Below, in pieces: positions 7,973-16,720 of a stretch of DNA of 64,000 nucleotides. The notes under the pieces were generated by a model. That model made no database searches and had not been told where the DNA came from. It worked only from the letters and a program-made list of their open reading frames with translations. The position numbers and the translations under genes are program-made. This DNA comes from Thermococcus sp. 4557 (GTDB lineage Archaea > Methanobacteriota_B > Thermococci > Thermococcales > Thermococcaceae): positions 248,001 to 312,000 of the forward strand of contig NC_015865.1 of the NCBI RefSeq assembly GCF_000221185.1, given 5' to 3'. The stretch's first letter is position 1, and every line of letters starts with the position of its first letter.

Positions 7973-8851
7973 ATGGGCATGGAGGGGCTTACCAAGGCCG
8001 TGGCCAGCGTCAGGAGGAAAATTCGTTCACACAGGGAACTCTACGCCAAGAACGAGGAGGCTGTGAAGCAGCACCTCATAGGGGAGGTCTTTCAGGCACT
8101 GGGATGGGACTGGAACAACCCCGAGGAGGTCAGGCCTGAGGAGCGGACGGAGGACGGGAGGGCGGACTACGCGCTCATCCTCAACGGCGAGGTCTTTGCC
8201 TACGTCGAGGCCAAGAACCTCGGGGTCAACATAATCAAGCGGGACGAGCCCCTCCGCCAGCTGGCGCGCTACTGCTTCAACTCCGGCGTTAAATACGGCA
8301 TCCTCACGAACGGTGCCGTGTGGATAGCGGTGAAGGCCTTTGAAGAGGGCTCACGCCTGAGGGACAGGGTCCTCGTCACCGTCAACATCGAGGAGGAGCC
8401 CCTTGAGAAGGCCGTGCTGAAGCTGTCCATTCTCTCGAAGTCCAGGATAACCGAGATGGAGAGGGTGGCCTCCCTTCTGAGGGCGCTTGAGCTGAGCTTT
8501 CTGGGGCTCAGAGGGGAGGGCTACCCCGAGGATATGCTGATCGAGTACCTGACGTCGCGGGAGGGCATGAACACGGTTCCCGTTGGGGAGCTGAAGGGGG
8601 ACGAGACGCCCAAAGCGGCCTATGTCTATGACGGCGGATGGAAGCTCCTTCCCCTCCAGGAGAGGAGCATCAAGGGGGTTCTTCTCTCCGTCCTGCTGTA
8701 CCTCGAGAAGCGCGCCCAGGGGTACGAGCGGGAGGAGATACGGAGGGCCTACGAGCACATCAAGAGGATGTCGCTCAGCCCCGAGACCGCCCTGGGTGTG
8801 CTCAAAAAGCTCGAGGAAGAGGAAAAGCTGAGGATATCGGTTGAGATTTGA
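7973..8851 (+). CDS. HsdR N-terminal-type PD-(D/E)XK protein
   Basis: The 292-residue protein begins with a helical segment and then carries a type I restriction R-subunit N-terminal fold: EEVRPEERTEDGRADYAL followed by FAYVEAKN (the D...ExK nuclease core at about 65-80), and YGILTNG. No helicase or specificity subunit is nearby, so it is not part of a complete restriction system; stand-alone HSDR_N proteins are common in archaea and of unclear role. The C-terminal half is helical with no recognised domain. An ATG two codons in (7979) is an alternative start. Confidence 0.75.
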   Translation: MGMEGLTKAVASVRRKIRSHRELYAKNEEAVKQHLIGEVFQALGWDWNNPEEVRPEERTEDGRADYALILNGEVFAYVEAKNLGVNIIKRDEPLRQLARYCFNSGVKYGILTNGAVWIAVKAFEEGSRLRDRVLVTVNIEEEPLEKAVLKLSILSKSRITEMERVASLLRALELSFLGLRGEGYPEDMLIEYLTSREGMNTVPVGELKGDETPKAAYVYDGGWKLLPLQERSIKGVLLSVLLYLEKRAQGYEREEIRRAYEHIKRMSLSPETALGVLKKLEEEEKLRISVEI

Positions 8852-8856
8852 TGGGC

Positions 8857-9849
8857 TCAGACCACCTTCCAGAGCTCGTCGCTCTCGGGTCTCTCGAGGG
8901 GCCTCTCTTCGCCGTTCTCAACGATGACCCTGACGCCGGGGTCTTCCACGAACTCCCCTATGACTGAGGCGTTTATGCCCTTCTCTCCAAGGGCGTTCAG
9001 GATCTCATCCACGCCATCCCTCGGGGCGGCTATCATCAGGGCCCCGGAGCTTATCAGGGCGAGGGGGTTTAGGCCGTAGAACTCGCAGATTTTCAGTGTT
9101 TCCTCCCTTATCGGAATCCGCTCCGCGTAAACACGGAAGCCTATCCCCGCGGCATCCGCCATCTCGTGAAGGCCGTTCGCTATTCCCCCCTCCGTCGGGT
9201 CGTGCATGGCGTGAACGCCGACCTCGTTGGCCGTGAGGGCATCCTCCACGACGCTTATCATCTCGATGAACCCCTTTGCCCTCTCGACGAACTCCCTTCC
9301 GAAGGCCCTCTCAAGCTCCCCCGCCCTCTCGCTCGCTATTATCGACGTTCCCTCGAGGCCGGCCCACTTGGTGAGTATTATCGCGTCCCCGGGCTTCGAG
9401 CCGTTCGACGTCACGAGCTTTTCCCTCGGCACCTCCCCGAGCATCGTTCCGACGACTATCGGCCTGTCGAGGTCCGGCGTCACCTCCGTGTGGCCGCCCA
9501 CTATGGCGACGCCGAGTTTTGCGGCGCTCCTGTGGAGCTCCCCCATTATTCCAGAGAGTATGGACTCGTCGGAGTTCTCTGGGAGGAGGATTGAAACGAG
9601 GAACCACTTCGGCCTGGCCCCGAAGGTGGCCACGTCGTTGGCGTTGACGTGAACCGCGTAGAAGCCTATACCCTCCCCGGCACCGGTTATGGGGTCGGTC
9701 GATGCAACTAGAACCGTCTCTCCGAAGTCTATCGCGGCCGCATCCACCCCGAGGTCGGCCCCGATTATCACCCTCTCTCCCTCGGCCCCGAGGCGGTTAA
9801 AAACAAGCTCTCTGAGCTTTTCCGGTGGAATTTTACCCGCAGGCAGCAT
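8857..9849 (-). CDS. PurM/HypE-like AIR synthase-family protein
   Basis: About 330 residues with the PurM-N/PurM-C layout: a GADLGVDAAAIDF segment, HVNANDVATFGARPKWF, VGGHTEVTP and HDPTEGGIANGL, all typical of the HypE/ThiL/SelD/PurM superfamily. True HypE ends in a cysteine that carries the cyanide precursor. This protein ends DELWKVV with no cysteine, so it is not a standard hydrogenase-maturation HypE, and no hyp genes are adjacent. The substrate is unknown. The start at 9849 has GGGGGATCA upstream and a TATA (complement of GCTTAAAG) near 9897-9904. Confidence 0.78.
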   Translation of the reverse strand: MLPAGKIPPEKLRELVFNRLGAEGERVIIGADLGVDAAAIDFGETVLVASTDPITGAGEGIGFYAVHVNANDVATFGARPKWFLVSILLPENSDESILSGIMGELHRSAAKLGVAIVGGHTEVTPDLDRPIVVGTMLGEVPREKLVTSNGSKPGDAIILTKWAGLEGTSIIASERAGELERAFGREFVERAKGFIEMISVVEDALTANEVGVHAMHDPTEGGIANGLHEMADAAGIGFRVYAERIPIREETLKICEFYGLNPLALISSGALMIAAPRDGVDEILNALGEKGINASVIGEFVEDPGVRVIVENGEERPLERPESDELWKVV

Positions 9850-9980
9850 CTTGATCCCCCTGAATTCCGCTGTGTCTGTACGACATAACAGGTGAATGCT
9901 TAAAGACTTTGCCCGGGGATGCGTGGTTTCAGAACACGCGGATTGTCGGGTGAAGCAGTGAGAATATGAAAGAACGGGAA

Positions 9981-9999
9981 GGCAGCCCTCACGGCTGCC
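9981..9999 (-). terminator. hairpin at the end of the CWB2 gene
   Basis: GGCAGCC and GGCTGCC (arms at 9981-9987 and 9993-9999) form a 7-bp stem with a 5-base loop overlapping the stop codon. On the minus strand it is followed by a T-rich stretch (TTCCCGTTCTTTC), consistent with termination. Confidence 0.5.
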
Positions 10000-11176
10000 A
10001 GCGTCCGGCACGGTCCGGGAAAAGGATGTGCTCCCTGAACTTGCCTTTTCCGTGGGCGTACATCTGGAGCAGCTCCTGCCTGATCTGTGCCATCAGGGCA
10101 TCGATAACATCGTATTCCTTGTTCTCGATGGCGGTTCTGAGCTGGTCAACGAGGGTCTCTATCTTGGTGACGTTCATTCCCGACTTCTCCATGATCCTGA
10201 GCTGTATCTCCACGCGGTGCAGGAACACCCTCGCCATCACAGCGGTGTCGATCCTCACCCTGTTCTGCCACTCCTTCGAGGCCATCCTTATGACGAACTC
10301 AGCGTGCGCCTTTGCGGCCGTCGCCTGCCCGTAGGCCTTTCCGTACTCACCGTCGTCATAGGCTTCCCTTGCTCTCTCAAGCTCCCTCTTGGAGAGGTCC
10401 AGCATCTTCTCAGCGACCCGGTCTATCTGGGGCGGCAGGGTAACGTTCGCGAGCAGCTCCTCGGCGGAGGCAATGCGCTCCTCGCTCATGTTGATGGCCT
10501 CCATCGCCATCTCAGGGGTTATATTTACATCGACCTCTGTGACGTTGGCCCCGACGCGGTTCTCGAACCTCTCCCTGAGCCTCTCTGCCATCTCCCTCAT
10601 GACGTGGCTCCTTATGATGGTCATGTTCTTGGGGTGGGCCTCTATCTTCATCATGACCCTGGTTATGTTGGTGGTGTCGTTGGCGAAGATTATCACCCCG
10701 TGAACCTTCACGGCCTTCCTGAGGGCGACCTTGATCGCGGCGGTGTCGTTGCCGGGAACCACTATCACGTTGTTCTCAAACTTTATCCTGAGCTTGGCGG
10801 TTGCGTTTCCCATGACCGCCAGGTTGGTCTCGTACCTGTTCCTGCCCCACCAGCGCTCGACGGTGATGTTGAGCTCTCCGAGGTCATCCAGGTACCTATC
10901 GACGACGGCATCGGGTCCGCCTATTATTATAACATTATCCGGGCCGTAGCTCATCACGCTCGCCGTGACGTTCGGGTCATAGACCCCCCAGGGAGTCGTC
11001 ACAACCACCGCGCCGGTTATGTTGGCGAGGTACTGGGCCAGTGTGCAGTCAGCCTCGTTGTCACTGACTAGTATGACTGTCACGCTGGTATCTGCGGCCG
11101 ACACGTGGCCGAAGGAGGCGGTCGTCGCCACCATCATCAAACCAAAGAGCAATGCAATAGCTTTTTTCCACACCAT
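9989..11176 (-). CDS. secreted cell-wall-binding repeat 2 (CWB2) protein
   Basis: The 395-residue protein has a signal peptide (MVWKKAIALLFGLMMVATTASFGHVSA) and then a CWB2-like domain at about 30-190, with repeats resembling NVIIIGGPDAVVDRYL and RWWGRNRYETNLAVM. The C-terminal half is a long helical region. More than ten Asn-X-Ser/Thr sequons suggest heavy glycosylation outside the cell. CWB2 domains attach or organise surface proteins; an S-layer-associated role is inferred. The ATG follows GAGGTGA with seven bases between. A TATA-like AAGCTTAAATA lies at about 11213-11223. Confidence 0.8.
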   Translation of the reverse strand: MVWKKAIALLFGLMMVATTASFGHVSAADTSVTVILVSDNEADCTLAQYLANITGAVVVTTPWGVYDPNVTASVMSYGPDNVIIIGGPDAVVDRYLDDLGELNITVERWWGRNRYETNLAVMGNATAKLRIKFENNVIVVPGNDTAAIKVALRKAVKVHGVIIFANDTTNITRVMMKIEAHPKNMTIIRSHVMREMAERLRERFENRVGANVTEVDVNITPEMAMEAINMSEERIASAEELLANVTLPPQIDRVAEKMLDLSKRELERAREAYDDGEYGKAYGQATAAKAHAEFVIRMASKEWQNRVRIDTAVMARVFLHRVEIQLRIMEKSGMNVTKIETLVDQLRTAIENKEYDVIDALMAQIRQELLQMYAHGKGKFREHILFPDRAGRWQP

Positions 11177-11291
11177 GGGGCTTCACCTCGCTTTTCTTTT
11201 TGAAGACTGTCGTATTTAAGCTTTTTTCACGAAATCGTAGTCTTAGATTCATGTTTGTTCAGCATAGTCCCTCTTTACGGGCTTTTTCATA

Positions 11292-11332
11292 GTTTATCGT
11301 TAAACAACGTTAGCCAACGTTTATTTAAGTTT
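11292..11332 (-). promoter_or_regulatory. distal promoter-like element with helically phased CGTT repeats
   Basis: Read on the plus strand, CGTT recurs at 11298, 11308 and 11318, exactly one helical turn apart. This creates the palindrome AACGTT-AGCC-AACGTT (11306-11321) next to GTTTATCGTTAAAC (11292-11305). On the minus strand a TATA-like CTTAAATAAA (about 11323-11332) lies just upstream of these dyads. They may regulate a second, distal promoter of the CWB2 gene. Confidence 0.4.
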
Positions 11333-11398
11333 ACAGAGGTACAAAAGCCGGTGGTTTTGGCTGTGGGGGGTGTGGAGGAGAATAAACAGAAAAAAGAA

Positions 11399-13174
11399 TC
11401 ACGGGGCGACGTAGTAGTACTCGCCCATCTCCTTCTGCTCCCTGTCCTTGACGCTGTTCTCCTTGTTGGCCCTGGGCCTGCCTGTGTCCGGGTCGCGTCT
11501 GAAGGTTATGCCGACCCCCGCGAGGAAGCGGTTCATTCCCTCGCGCATCCCGGTGGGCGGCAGTGCCTTACCGTGCTTTCCAGGTTCGCCCTCGAAGACC
11601 ATAAGCCTGTCGCTGATGTAGTCTATCATGAGAACGTCGTGCTCGACGACGAGGGCGGTCTTGCCCTCTTTCTCCATCAGGTGCCTTATCGCCCTCGAAA
11701 CCGCCAGCCTCTGTTCGACGTCGAGGTAGGCGGAGGGCTCGTCGAGCAGGTACAGGTCCGCGTCGCGGATGAGGGCCGCGGTTATTGCAACCCTCTGAAG
11801 CTCACCGCCCGACAGCTCGTTCACCTGCTTGTCGTAGAGGTCCGGAACGCCGAGCGGGTTCAGGAGCTCGGTCTTGTAGAAGCTGTTGAGGAGCTTCCCG
11901 GCGTTTATCTTGCTCAGGAGATCGTAAACGGTTCCCTCGTAGTCGACCTTGATGTACTGCGGCTTGTAGGAGACCTTCAGCTCCCAGTCGACCTCCCCCT
12001 CTGTGGGCTTCTCGACGCCCGCGAGCATCTTCACGAAGGTGGTCTTACCGATTCCGTTGGGGCCGACGATGCTCACGACTTCGCCCATGTAGAGCGTTCC
12101 GGGCTCGGCCTCGAGCCTGAAGCCGCCGTAGTCCTTCACCAGCCTCGGGTACTCAACCAGTATCTCGCCCTCCTGGCTCTTCCTCTCGCTGGATTTGGTG
12201 AACCTTATCTCCTGGGGCCTGAAGCGGACGTTTTCGTCCTTCAGGTAGCCGCGCAGGAACTCGTTTATTCCGTTGCGCGTACCCTTCGGCTGGGAGAATA
12301 TACCGTAGGCGCCGGGCTTACCGTAGACGACGTGGATGACGTCGCTGAGGTAATCCAGGACCGCCAGGTCGTGCTCAACGGTGAGAACCGCCTTGCCCGA
12401 ATCGGCCAGCTTCCTGATTATCCTGGCCACTTTGAGCCTCTGCTTTATATCGAGGTAGCTGGACGGCTCATCGAAGAAGTAGAAGTGCGCGTCCCTGAGT
12501 ATCGCCGCGGCTATGGCCACGCGCTGAAGCTCACCGCCGGAGAGGTGTTTTATGTCCCTGTCGAGGACGTTCTCCAGCTCGAGCTCCCTTACGACCTCCT
12601 CGAACTTGCCCGCCTCGTCGGCCCTCTTGAGCAGGTCCCGAACCTTGCCCTTAACGGCCTTGGGGATTAAGTCCACGTACTGGGGCTTGACCACAGGTTT
12701 AATCTGCCGGTTCTTGAGCTTTTCGAAGTAGTTCTGGAGCTCGTTGCCGCGGAATGCCCTGATAACGTTGTCCCAGTCCTCGTTGTCGCCGCACAGGTTC
12801 GGCAGGAGCTGGCCGGCGAGTATCTTAACCGCGGTGGTCTTACCGGTTCCGTTCGGTCCGAGGATACCGACCACCATGCCGTCCTTGACGACCGGGAGCC
12901 TGTAGAGGACGAAGGCGTTTACACCGTAGCGGTGGACGCAGCCCTCCTCAAGCTCCTCCGGGAGGTTCACAATGGTTATCGCGTTGAACGGACACTTGTG
13001 GACACAGATTCCGCAGCCGGTACAGCTCGCCTCCTGGATCACCGGACGGTAGCTCTCCTCGTCTATGATTATCGCCTCCCCGCCCATTCGATTGACCGGG
13101 CAGACGCGCTCGCACAGGAAGTTGCCGCATTTGTCCGGATTACACCTGTCGTAATCGATGACCGCTATCCTCAT
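11399..13174 (-). CDS. rli: ABCE1/RLI ribosome-recycling ATPase
   Basis: The protein of about 591 residues has the complete ABCE1 layout. An N-terminal ferredoxin-like domain carries cysteines at 11, 16, 21, 25 and 51, 54, 57, 61. Two ABC domains follow, with Walker A GPNGTGKTT and GPNGIGKTT and two LSGGELQR signatures. ABCE1 splits ribosomes after termination and is essential in archaea. The ATG follows GGTGGTGA; the GTG one codon earlier is less likely. A TATA CCTTTAAAACC is just upstream. No feature is unusual. Confidence 0.96.
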   Translation of the reverse strand: MRIAVIDYDRCNPDKCGNFLCERVCPVNRMGGEAIIIDEESYRPVIQEASCTGCGICVHKCPFNAITIVNLPEELEEGCVHRYGVNAFVLYRLPVVKDGMVVGILGPNGTGKTTAVKILAGQLLPNLCGDNEDWDNVIRAFRGNELQNYFEKLKNRQIKPVVKPQYVDLIPKAVKGKVRDLLKRADEAGKFEEVVRELELENVLDRDIKHLSGGELQRVAIAAAILRDAHFYFFDEPSSYLDIKQRLKVARIIRKLADSGKAVLTVEHDLAVLDYLSDVIHVVYGKPGAYGIFSQPKGTRNGINEFLRGYLKDENVRFRPQEIRFTKSSERKSQEGEILVEYPRLVKDYGGFRLEAEPGTLYMGEVVSIVGPNGIGKTTFVKMLAGVEKPTEGEVDWELKVSYKPQYIKVDYEGTVYDLLSKINAGKLLNSFYKTELLNPLGVPDLYDKQVNELSGGELQRVAITAALIRDADLYLLDEPSAYLDVEQRLAVSRAIRHLMEKEGKTALVVEHDVLMIDYISDRLMVFEGEPGKHGKALPPTGMREGMNRFLAGVGITFRRDPDTGRPRANKENSVKDREQKEMGEYYYVAP

Positions 13175-13327
13175 CACTCACCACCGGGTTAGGCTGAGGG
13201 AGAGGGTTTTAAAGGGTTGCGGGATGGTGACCCTCCTGTCGTTCGCCCCATCTTATCCAGTGGGTAGGAGTTTCATAACGGTGGACATGCCCGCTACTTT
13301 TTTAGCCGTTCTTTCCAATTTATCTCC

Positions 13328-16027
13328 ATGTCCCTCTTCGAGACGCTCAAGCCCCTCAAGTCCGAGATAGCGAGGGTTCACGTTTTTCCTCCCGCGGAGG
13401 GCGAGTTCGGGGATTTTCGGTTCAGCAACCCCGAGGTAAACGCCCTCCTCGAAGAACTCGGCTTCACCTTATACCGTCATCAGGTCGAGGCCCTCGAGAG
13501 GCTCTACTCGGGAAAAAACGTCGTCGTGACGACGCCAACGGCCAGCGGCAAGAGCGAGATCTTCAGGCTGGCCATCTTTGACTCCTACCTCTCCAACCCC
13601 CGCGCGACGTACCTGCTCATATACCCCACGAGGGCCCTCATAAACAACCAGCTCGAAAAGTTCTCGCTCCAAAACCTTGTCTTCTACCGCCTCACCGGAA
13701 AGCACGTGAGCGCGAGAATCCTGACCGGAGACGTCCCCTGGGAGGAGAGGAGGGAGCTCCTCCGCGAGAAGCCGAGGGTTATCTTCACGACCCCGGACAT
13801 GCTCCACTACAACATTCTGCGGAGATGGCGGGACTACGAGTGGCTCCTCAGGAACCTCCGCTACCTGGTCGTTGACGAGCTCCACGTTTACAGGGGCGTC
13901 TTCGGGAGCAACGCGGCCTATCTCTTCCGCCGCCTAGACTTCAGGCTCAGGCGCCTCGGGGCGAAGCCCCAGATCATAGCGCTCTCGGCAACGCTGAGGA
14001 ACCCAAAGGAGTTCGCGGAGAAGCTCTTCAGGAAGGAATTCGAGCCGGTAAGCGGTGCCACGAATCCGTTCCCACGGAGGTACCTGGTCCTCTTCGAGCC
14101 GAGGAACCTCGACGAGAGGCAGCTGATAAGGAGTGCCATCGAGAGACTCGTCGGTGAGAACATCAAGACGCTGGTCTTCTTCGACAGCAGAAGGGGGACC
14201 GAAAAGCTCCTTCGCTTCCTTCTCAGCTCGCCGGTCTTTCACAGAACGAGCACCTACAAGGGGACCCTGCCCAAGAACGTCCGCTGGGAGATAGAGCGGG
14301 ACTTCAAGGAGGGCAAACTGCTTGTCCTGCTTACAACCAACGCCCTCGAGCTCGGCATAGACATCGGCGACCTCGATGCCGTCATCAACTACGGCATCCC
14401 TCCCGACGGGCTTTTCTCCCTCATCCAGCGCTTCGGCCGGGCCGGAAGGAAGGCCGACAGGGAGGCCCTCAACGCCATAGTCCTCAGAAAGAACGGCCTC
14501 GACTACTATTACAGGGAGCACTTCGACGAGCTCGTTGAGAGGCTCGAGCGGGGAATAATCGAGTACATGCCCGTTAACCTGGAGAACGACCGCATAGCCG
14601 AGAAGCACATCCACTACCTCCTCACCGAGCTGGGAATAGTAGACTGGGACGAGCTTGACGAATTCGAGAGGAAGATAGCCGAGAGGCTCGTCATCGAGAG
14701 GAAGGCAGACCTGAAGAACAATCCGCTCACCTGCAAGCTCGAGATTCGCCTGAGGAAGCCGGCCTTCAGCTACTCGTCACTGAGGACGGCGAGCGATGAG
14801 ACGTTCTTCCTCGTCAAGGACGAGCCCTGGATACGGGGCAAGCTGATGGAGAAGTCCTCGCTCAGGGAGTTGCTCAACTTCATCAACTGGCTCAAGCTCA
14901 AGGGCTACATCATCGAGGAGGTCGATGCCGACGAGTACCACCGCTCGCTCCTCCCGGGGATGGCTTACTTCTCACGGGGAGAGCTCTACATGGCCAGGGA
15001 CAGGCTCTCCCTCGGAAAGTTCCACTTCGTCTTCGCAAGGCAACTTAACCGCTTCTGGGACGTGGAAACCTTCGTGGCCAAGAGGGAGGAAGTCGAGATA
15101 CTGGAGAGCAGGGAGGAGAAAACCTACAGGGGAGTCGAGATAGGCCTCGGTCGGCTGAGGGTCAGGCACGTCTACACCGGATTCGCCGTCAAAGGGGCCG
15201 ATACTGGGAACTACGTCGGTGAGCTGATCAGGTTGAAGGAGGACGGCATCCTGCGCGGCGAGATACACTCCCCGATGACAGGCGAGAGGATCGAGGCCGA
15301 GGAGGACTTCTCGATCCTCAACTGGGAGAAGTTCGCGAAGGTCGAGTTCGAGGAACCCTACATCAGGGAGTTTGAGACCGATGGAATATGGCTCGTTTTC
15401 CCAGATTCGATAAGGGAAGTCACGAGCGAGGAGTTCAGGGAGTTCTTCGATGTGGCCGCCGAGAAGGGCTTTGAGGACCCTGCCTTTACCCTTTACACCA
15501 ACCTCGACCGGAGGAAGCTCTTCCCGCTCTACCTCGGGACGACCACCCACGTCATAAGGAAGGCCATCGGTGACGCCCTCCAGAGGCTCGGAATCAGCGA
15601 TGAAGAGCTGGCCTTCGCGGTGAAGAAGATGGTCGACAGCAAGGACGGAATCGGCTCGGCGCTCCACGCGATAGAGCACAATCTCATAAAGATAGCCCCC
15701 ATCTTCACCTACGTGGATTCGAGGGAGCTCGGCGGCTACAGCTACGCGAGCTTCCCGGGCTTACCCCACGTCGGAAGGCCGGTCGTGTTCATCTACGACG
15801 GCAACGAAGGGGGAGCAGGCCTCGCACCGATAATCTACGAGAACGTCGAGAGGCTGATGGAGAAAAGCCTTGAGCATCTCCGCTCCTGTCCCTGCCAGGA
15901 CGGCTGTCCCGTTTGCACGCTCTCCCCGAAGTGCGGGACCTTCAACGAGTTTCTTGACAAATGGGCCGCGATAAGGGTCTGGGAGAGGGTTCTGGGAGGG
16001 TCTCCCTCTGGGAGCAGGGATGACTGA
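13328..16027 (+). CDS. DEAD/DEAH-box helicase of the MrfA/YprA (DUF1998) type
   Basis: The 899-residue superfamily 2 helicase has Walker A TPTASGKSE (about 65-73), VVDELHVYRG as a DEVH-type motif II, LSATLRNP motif III and QRFGRAGRKADR motif VI. A long accessory region follows. The C-terminal DUF1998-like domain has four cysteines in CPCQDGCPVC and PKCG that would bind zinc. This arrangement matches bacterial MrfA/YprA helicases involved in DNA damage repair, and similar archaeal proteins. A TATA CTTTTTTAG at about 13294-13303 predicts a nearly leaderless transcript beginning just before this ATG. Confidence 0.9.
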   Translation: MSLFETLKPLKSEIARVHVFPPAEGEFGDFRFSNPEVNALLEELGFTLYRHQVEALERLYSGKNVVVTTPTASGKSEIFRLAIFDSYLSNPRATYLLIYPTRALINNQLEKFSLQNLVFYRLTGKHVSARILTGDVPWEERRELLREKPRVIFTTPDMLHYNILRRWRDYEWLLRNLRYLVVDELHVYRGVFGSNAAYLFRRLDFRLRRLGAKPQIIALSATLRNPKEFAEKLFRKEFEPVSGATNPFPRRYLVLFEPRNLDERQLIRSAIERLVGENIKTLVFFDSRRGTEKLLRFLLSSPVFHRTSTYKGTLPKNVRWEIERDFKEGKLLVLLTTNALELGIDIGDLDAVINYGIPPDGLFSLIQRFGRAGRKADREALNAIVLRKNGLDYYYREHFDELVERLERGIIEYMPVNLENDRIAEKHIHYLLTELGIVDWDELDEFERKIAERLVIERKADLKNNPLTCKLEIRLRKPAFSYSSLRTASDETFFLVKDEPWIRGKLMEKSSLRELLNFINWLKLKGYIIEEVDADEYHRSLLPGMAYFSRGELYMARDRLSLGKFHFVFARQLNRFWDVETFVAKREEVEILESREEKTYRGVEIGLGRLRVRHVYTGFAVKGADTGNYVGELIRLKEDGILRGEIHSPMTGERIEAEEDFSILNWEKFAKVEFEEPYIREFETDGIWLVFPDSIREVTSEEFREFFDVAAEKGFEDPAFTLYTNLDRRKLFPLYLGTTTHVIRKAIGDALQRLGISDEELAFAVKKMVDSKDGIGSALHAIEHNLIKIAPIFTYVDSRELGGYSYASFPGLPHVGRPVVFIYDGNEGGAGLAPIIYENVERLMEKSLEHLRSCPCQDGCPVCTLSPKCGTFNEFLDKWAAIRVWERVLGGSPSGSRDD

Positions 16028-16036
16028 CTTGGATTT

Positions 16037-16083
16037 TTACATGGGATGTAATTTACACCCCGTGTAATTTACATGGTATGTAA
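16037..16083. repeat. three tandem TTACAY-N3-RTGTAA palindromes, 16-bp period
   Basis: TTACATGGGATGTAA (16037-16051), TTACACCCCGTGTAA (16053-16067) and TTACATGGTATGTAA (16069-16083) follow one another with single T spacers. Their centres at 16044, 16060 and 16076 are exactly 16 bp apart. The array lies in the 60-bp gap between the convergent helicase and IMPACT genes and fills almost all of it. It has no T-run in a terminator position and no TATA box of its own. The symmetry points to binding of dimeric proteins on successive turns of the DNA. Confidence 0.75.
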
Positions 16084-16087
16084 AAAC

Positions 16088-16717
16088 TCAGAGGCTCCCA
16101 TCAAACGAACTCATGAAGAGCCTCCTGAGCCGGACCCTTCCCCTCGTCCTCTCCGTCAAGAGCCCCATCAGCCCCTCGGCTTCGCCTTTCCTCGTTTCGA
16201 CGGTGAACATCACTAGCTCGCCGTAGTCCTCTCCAACGACTTTTCCTCCGGAATTCTCAACGGTCTCCCTGACGAGGTGAAAGAGGCCGTAGGGGAAGGT
16301 GACCTGGAAGTGCTCCGTCTCGTAGACTTCAATAATTCCTGCATTTTCAATGGCCAGACTGGCGGCGTCGCTGTAGGCCTTAACCAGACCGCCGTAGCCG
16401 AGCTTTATGCCGCCGAAGTAGCGGGTAACAACGACGACAACGTTGCTTAATCCCCTGTTCTGGATAACCTTGAGTACTGGCTTTCCCGCACTGCCCTTTG
16501 GCTCCCCGTCGTCATCGTAGCGAACCGCGAAGCTCTTTCCGTCGTTGATGAGGTAAGCCGAAACGTTGTGCGTCGCGTCGCTGTGATGGGCCTTGATTTT
16601 TGCGATGAACTCCTTGGCCTCTTCCTCCGTCTTCGCCGGCGAGGCGTAGCCTATGAAGACCGACTTTTTAATCACCAGCTCAGCAGTTCCGACTCCCTTA
16701 AGCGTTCTGTAGTCCAT
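16088..16717 (-). CDS. IMPACT/YigZ (UPF0029) family protein
   Basis: The 209-residue protein has the family core: KKSVFIGYASP, the HHSDATHNVSAYLI segment, and the signature DDDGEPKGSAGKP followed by NVVVVVTRYFGGIKLGYGGL. The C-terminal part is the ferredoxin-like DUF1949-type region. Members in bacteria are linked to ribosome or tRNA metabolism and in eukaryotes to Gcn1 binding; the archaeal role is unknown. It starts three bases after the stop of the HAD gene, and the two are probably co-transcribed. Confidence 0.88.
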   Translation of the reverse strand: MDYRTLKGVGTAELVIKKSVFIGYASPAKTEEEAKEFIAKIKAHHSDATHNVSAYLINDGKSFAVRYDDDGEPKGSAGKPVLKVIQNRGLSNVVVVVTRYFGGIKLGYGGLVKAYSDAASLAIENAGIIEVYETEHFQVTFPYGLFHLVRETVENSGGKVVGEDYGELVMFTVETRKGEAEGLMGLLTERTRGRVRLRRLFMSSFDGSL

Positions 16718-16720
16718 AGC

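Noticed and set aside
7973-8851. A type I restriction system.
   Set aside because: Only an HsdR-N-like domain is present; there is no helicase motor, methyltransferase or specificity gene nearby.
8857-9849. Calling the PurM-like gene HypE.
   Set aside because: The C-terminal cysteine required in HypE is missing and no hyp genes are adjacent.
11255-12670. Plus-strand open frame of 471 codons.
   Set aside because: Antisense shadow of the ABCE1 gene, whose Fe-S and ABC motifs are unmistakable.
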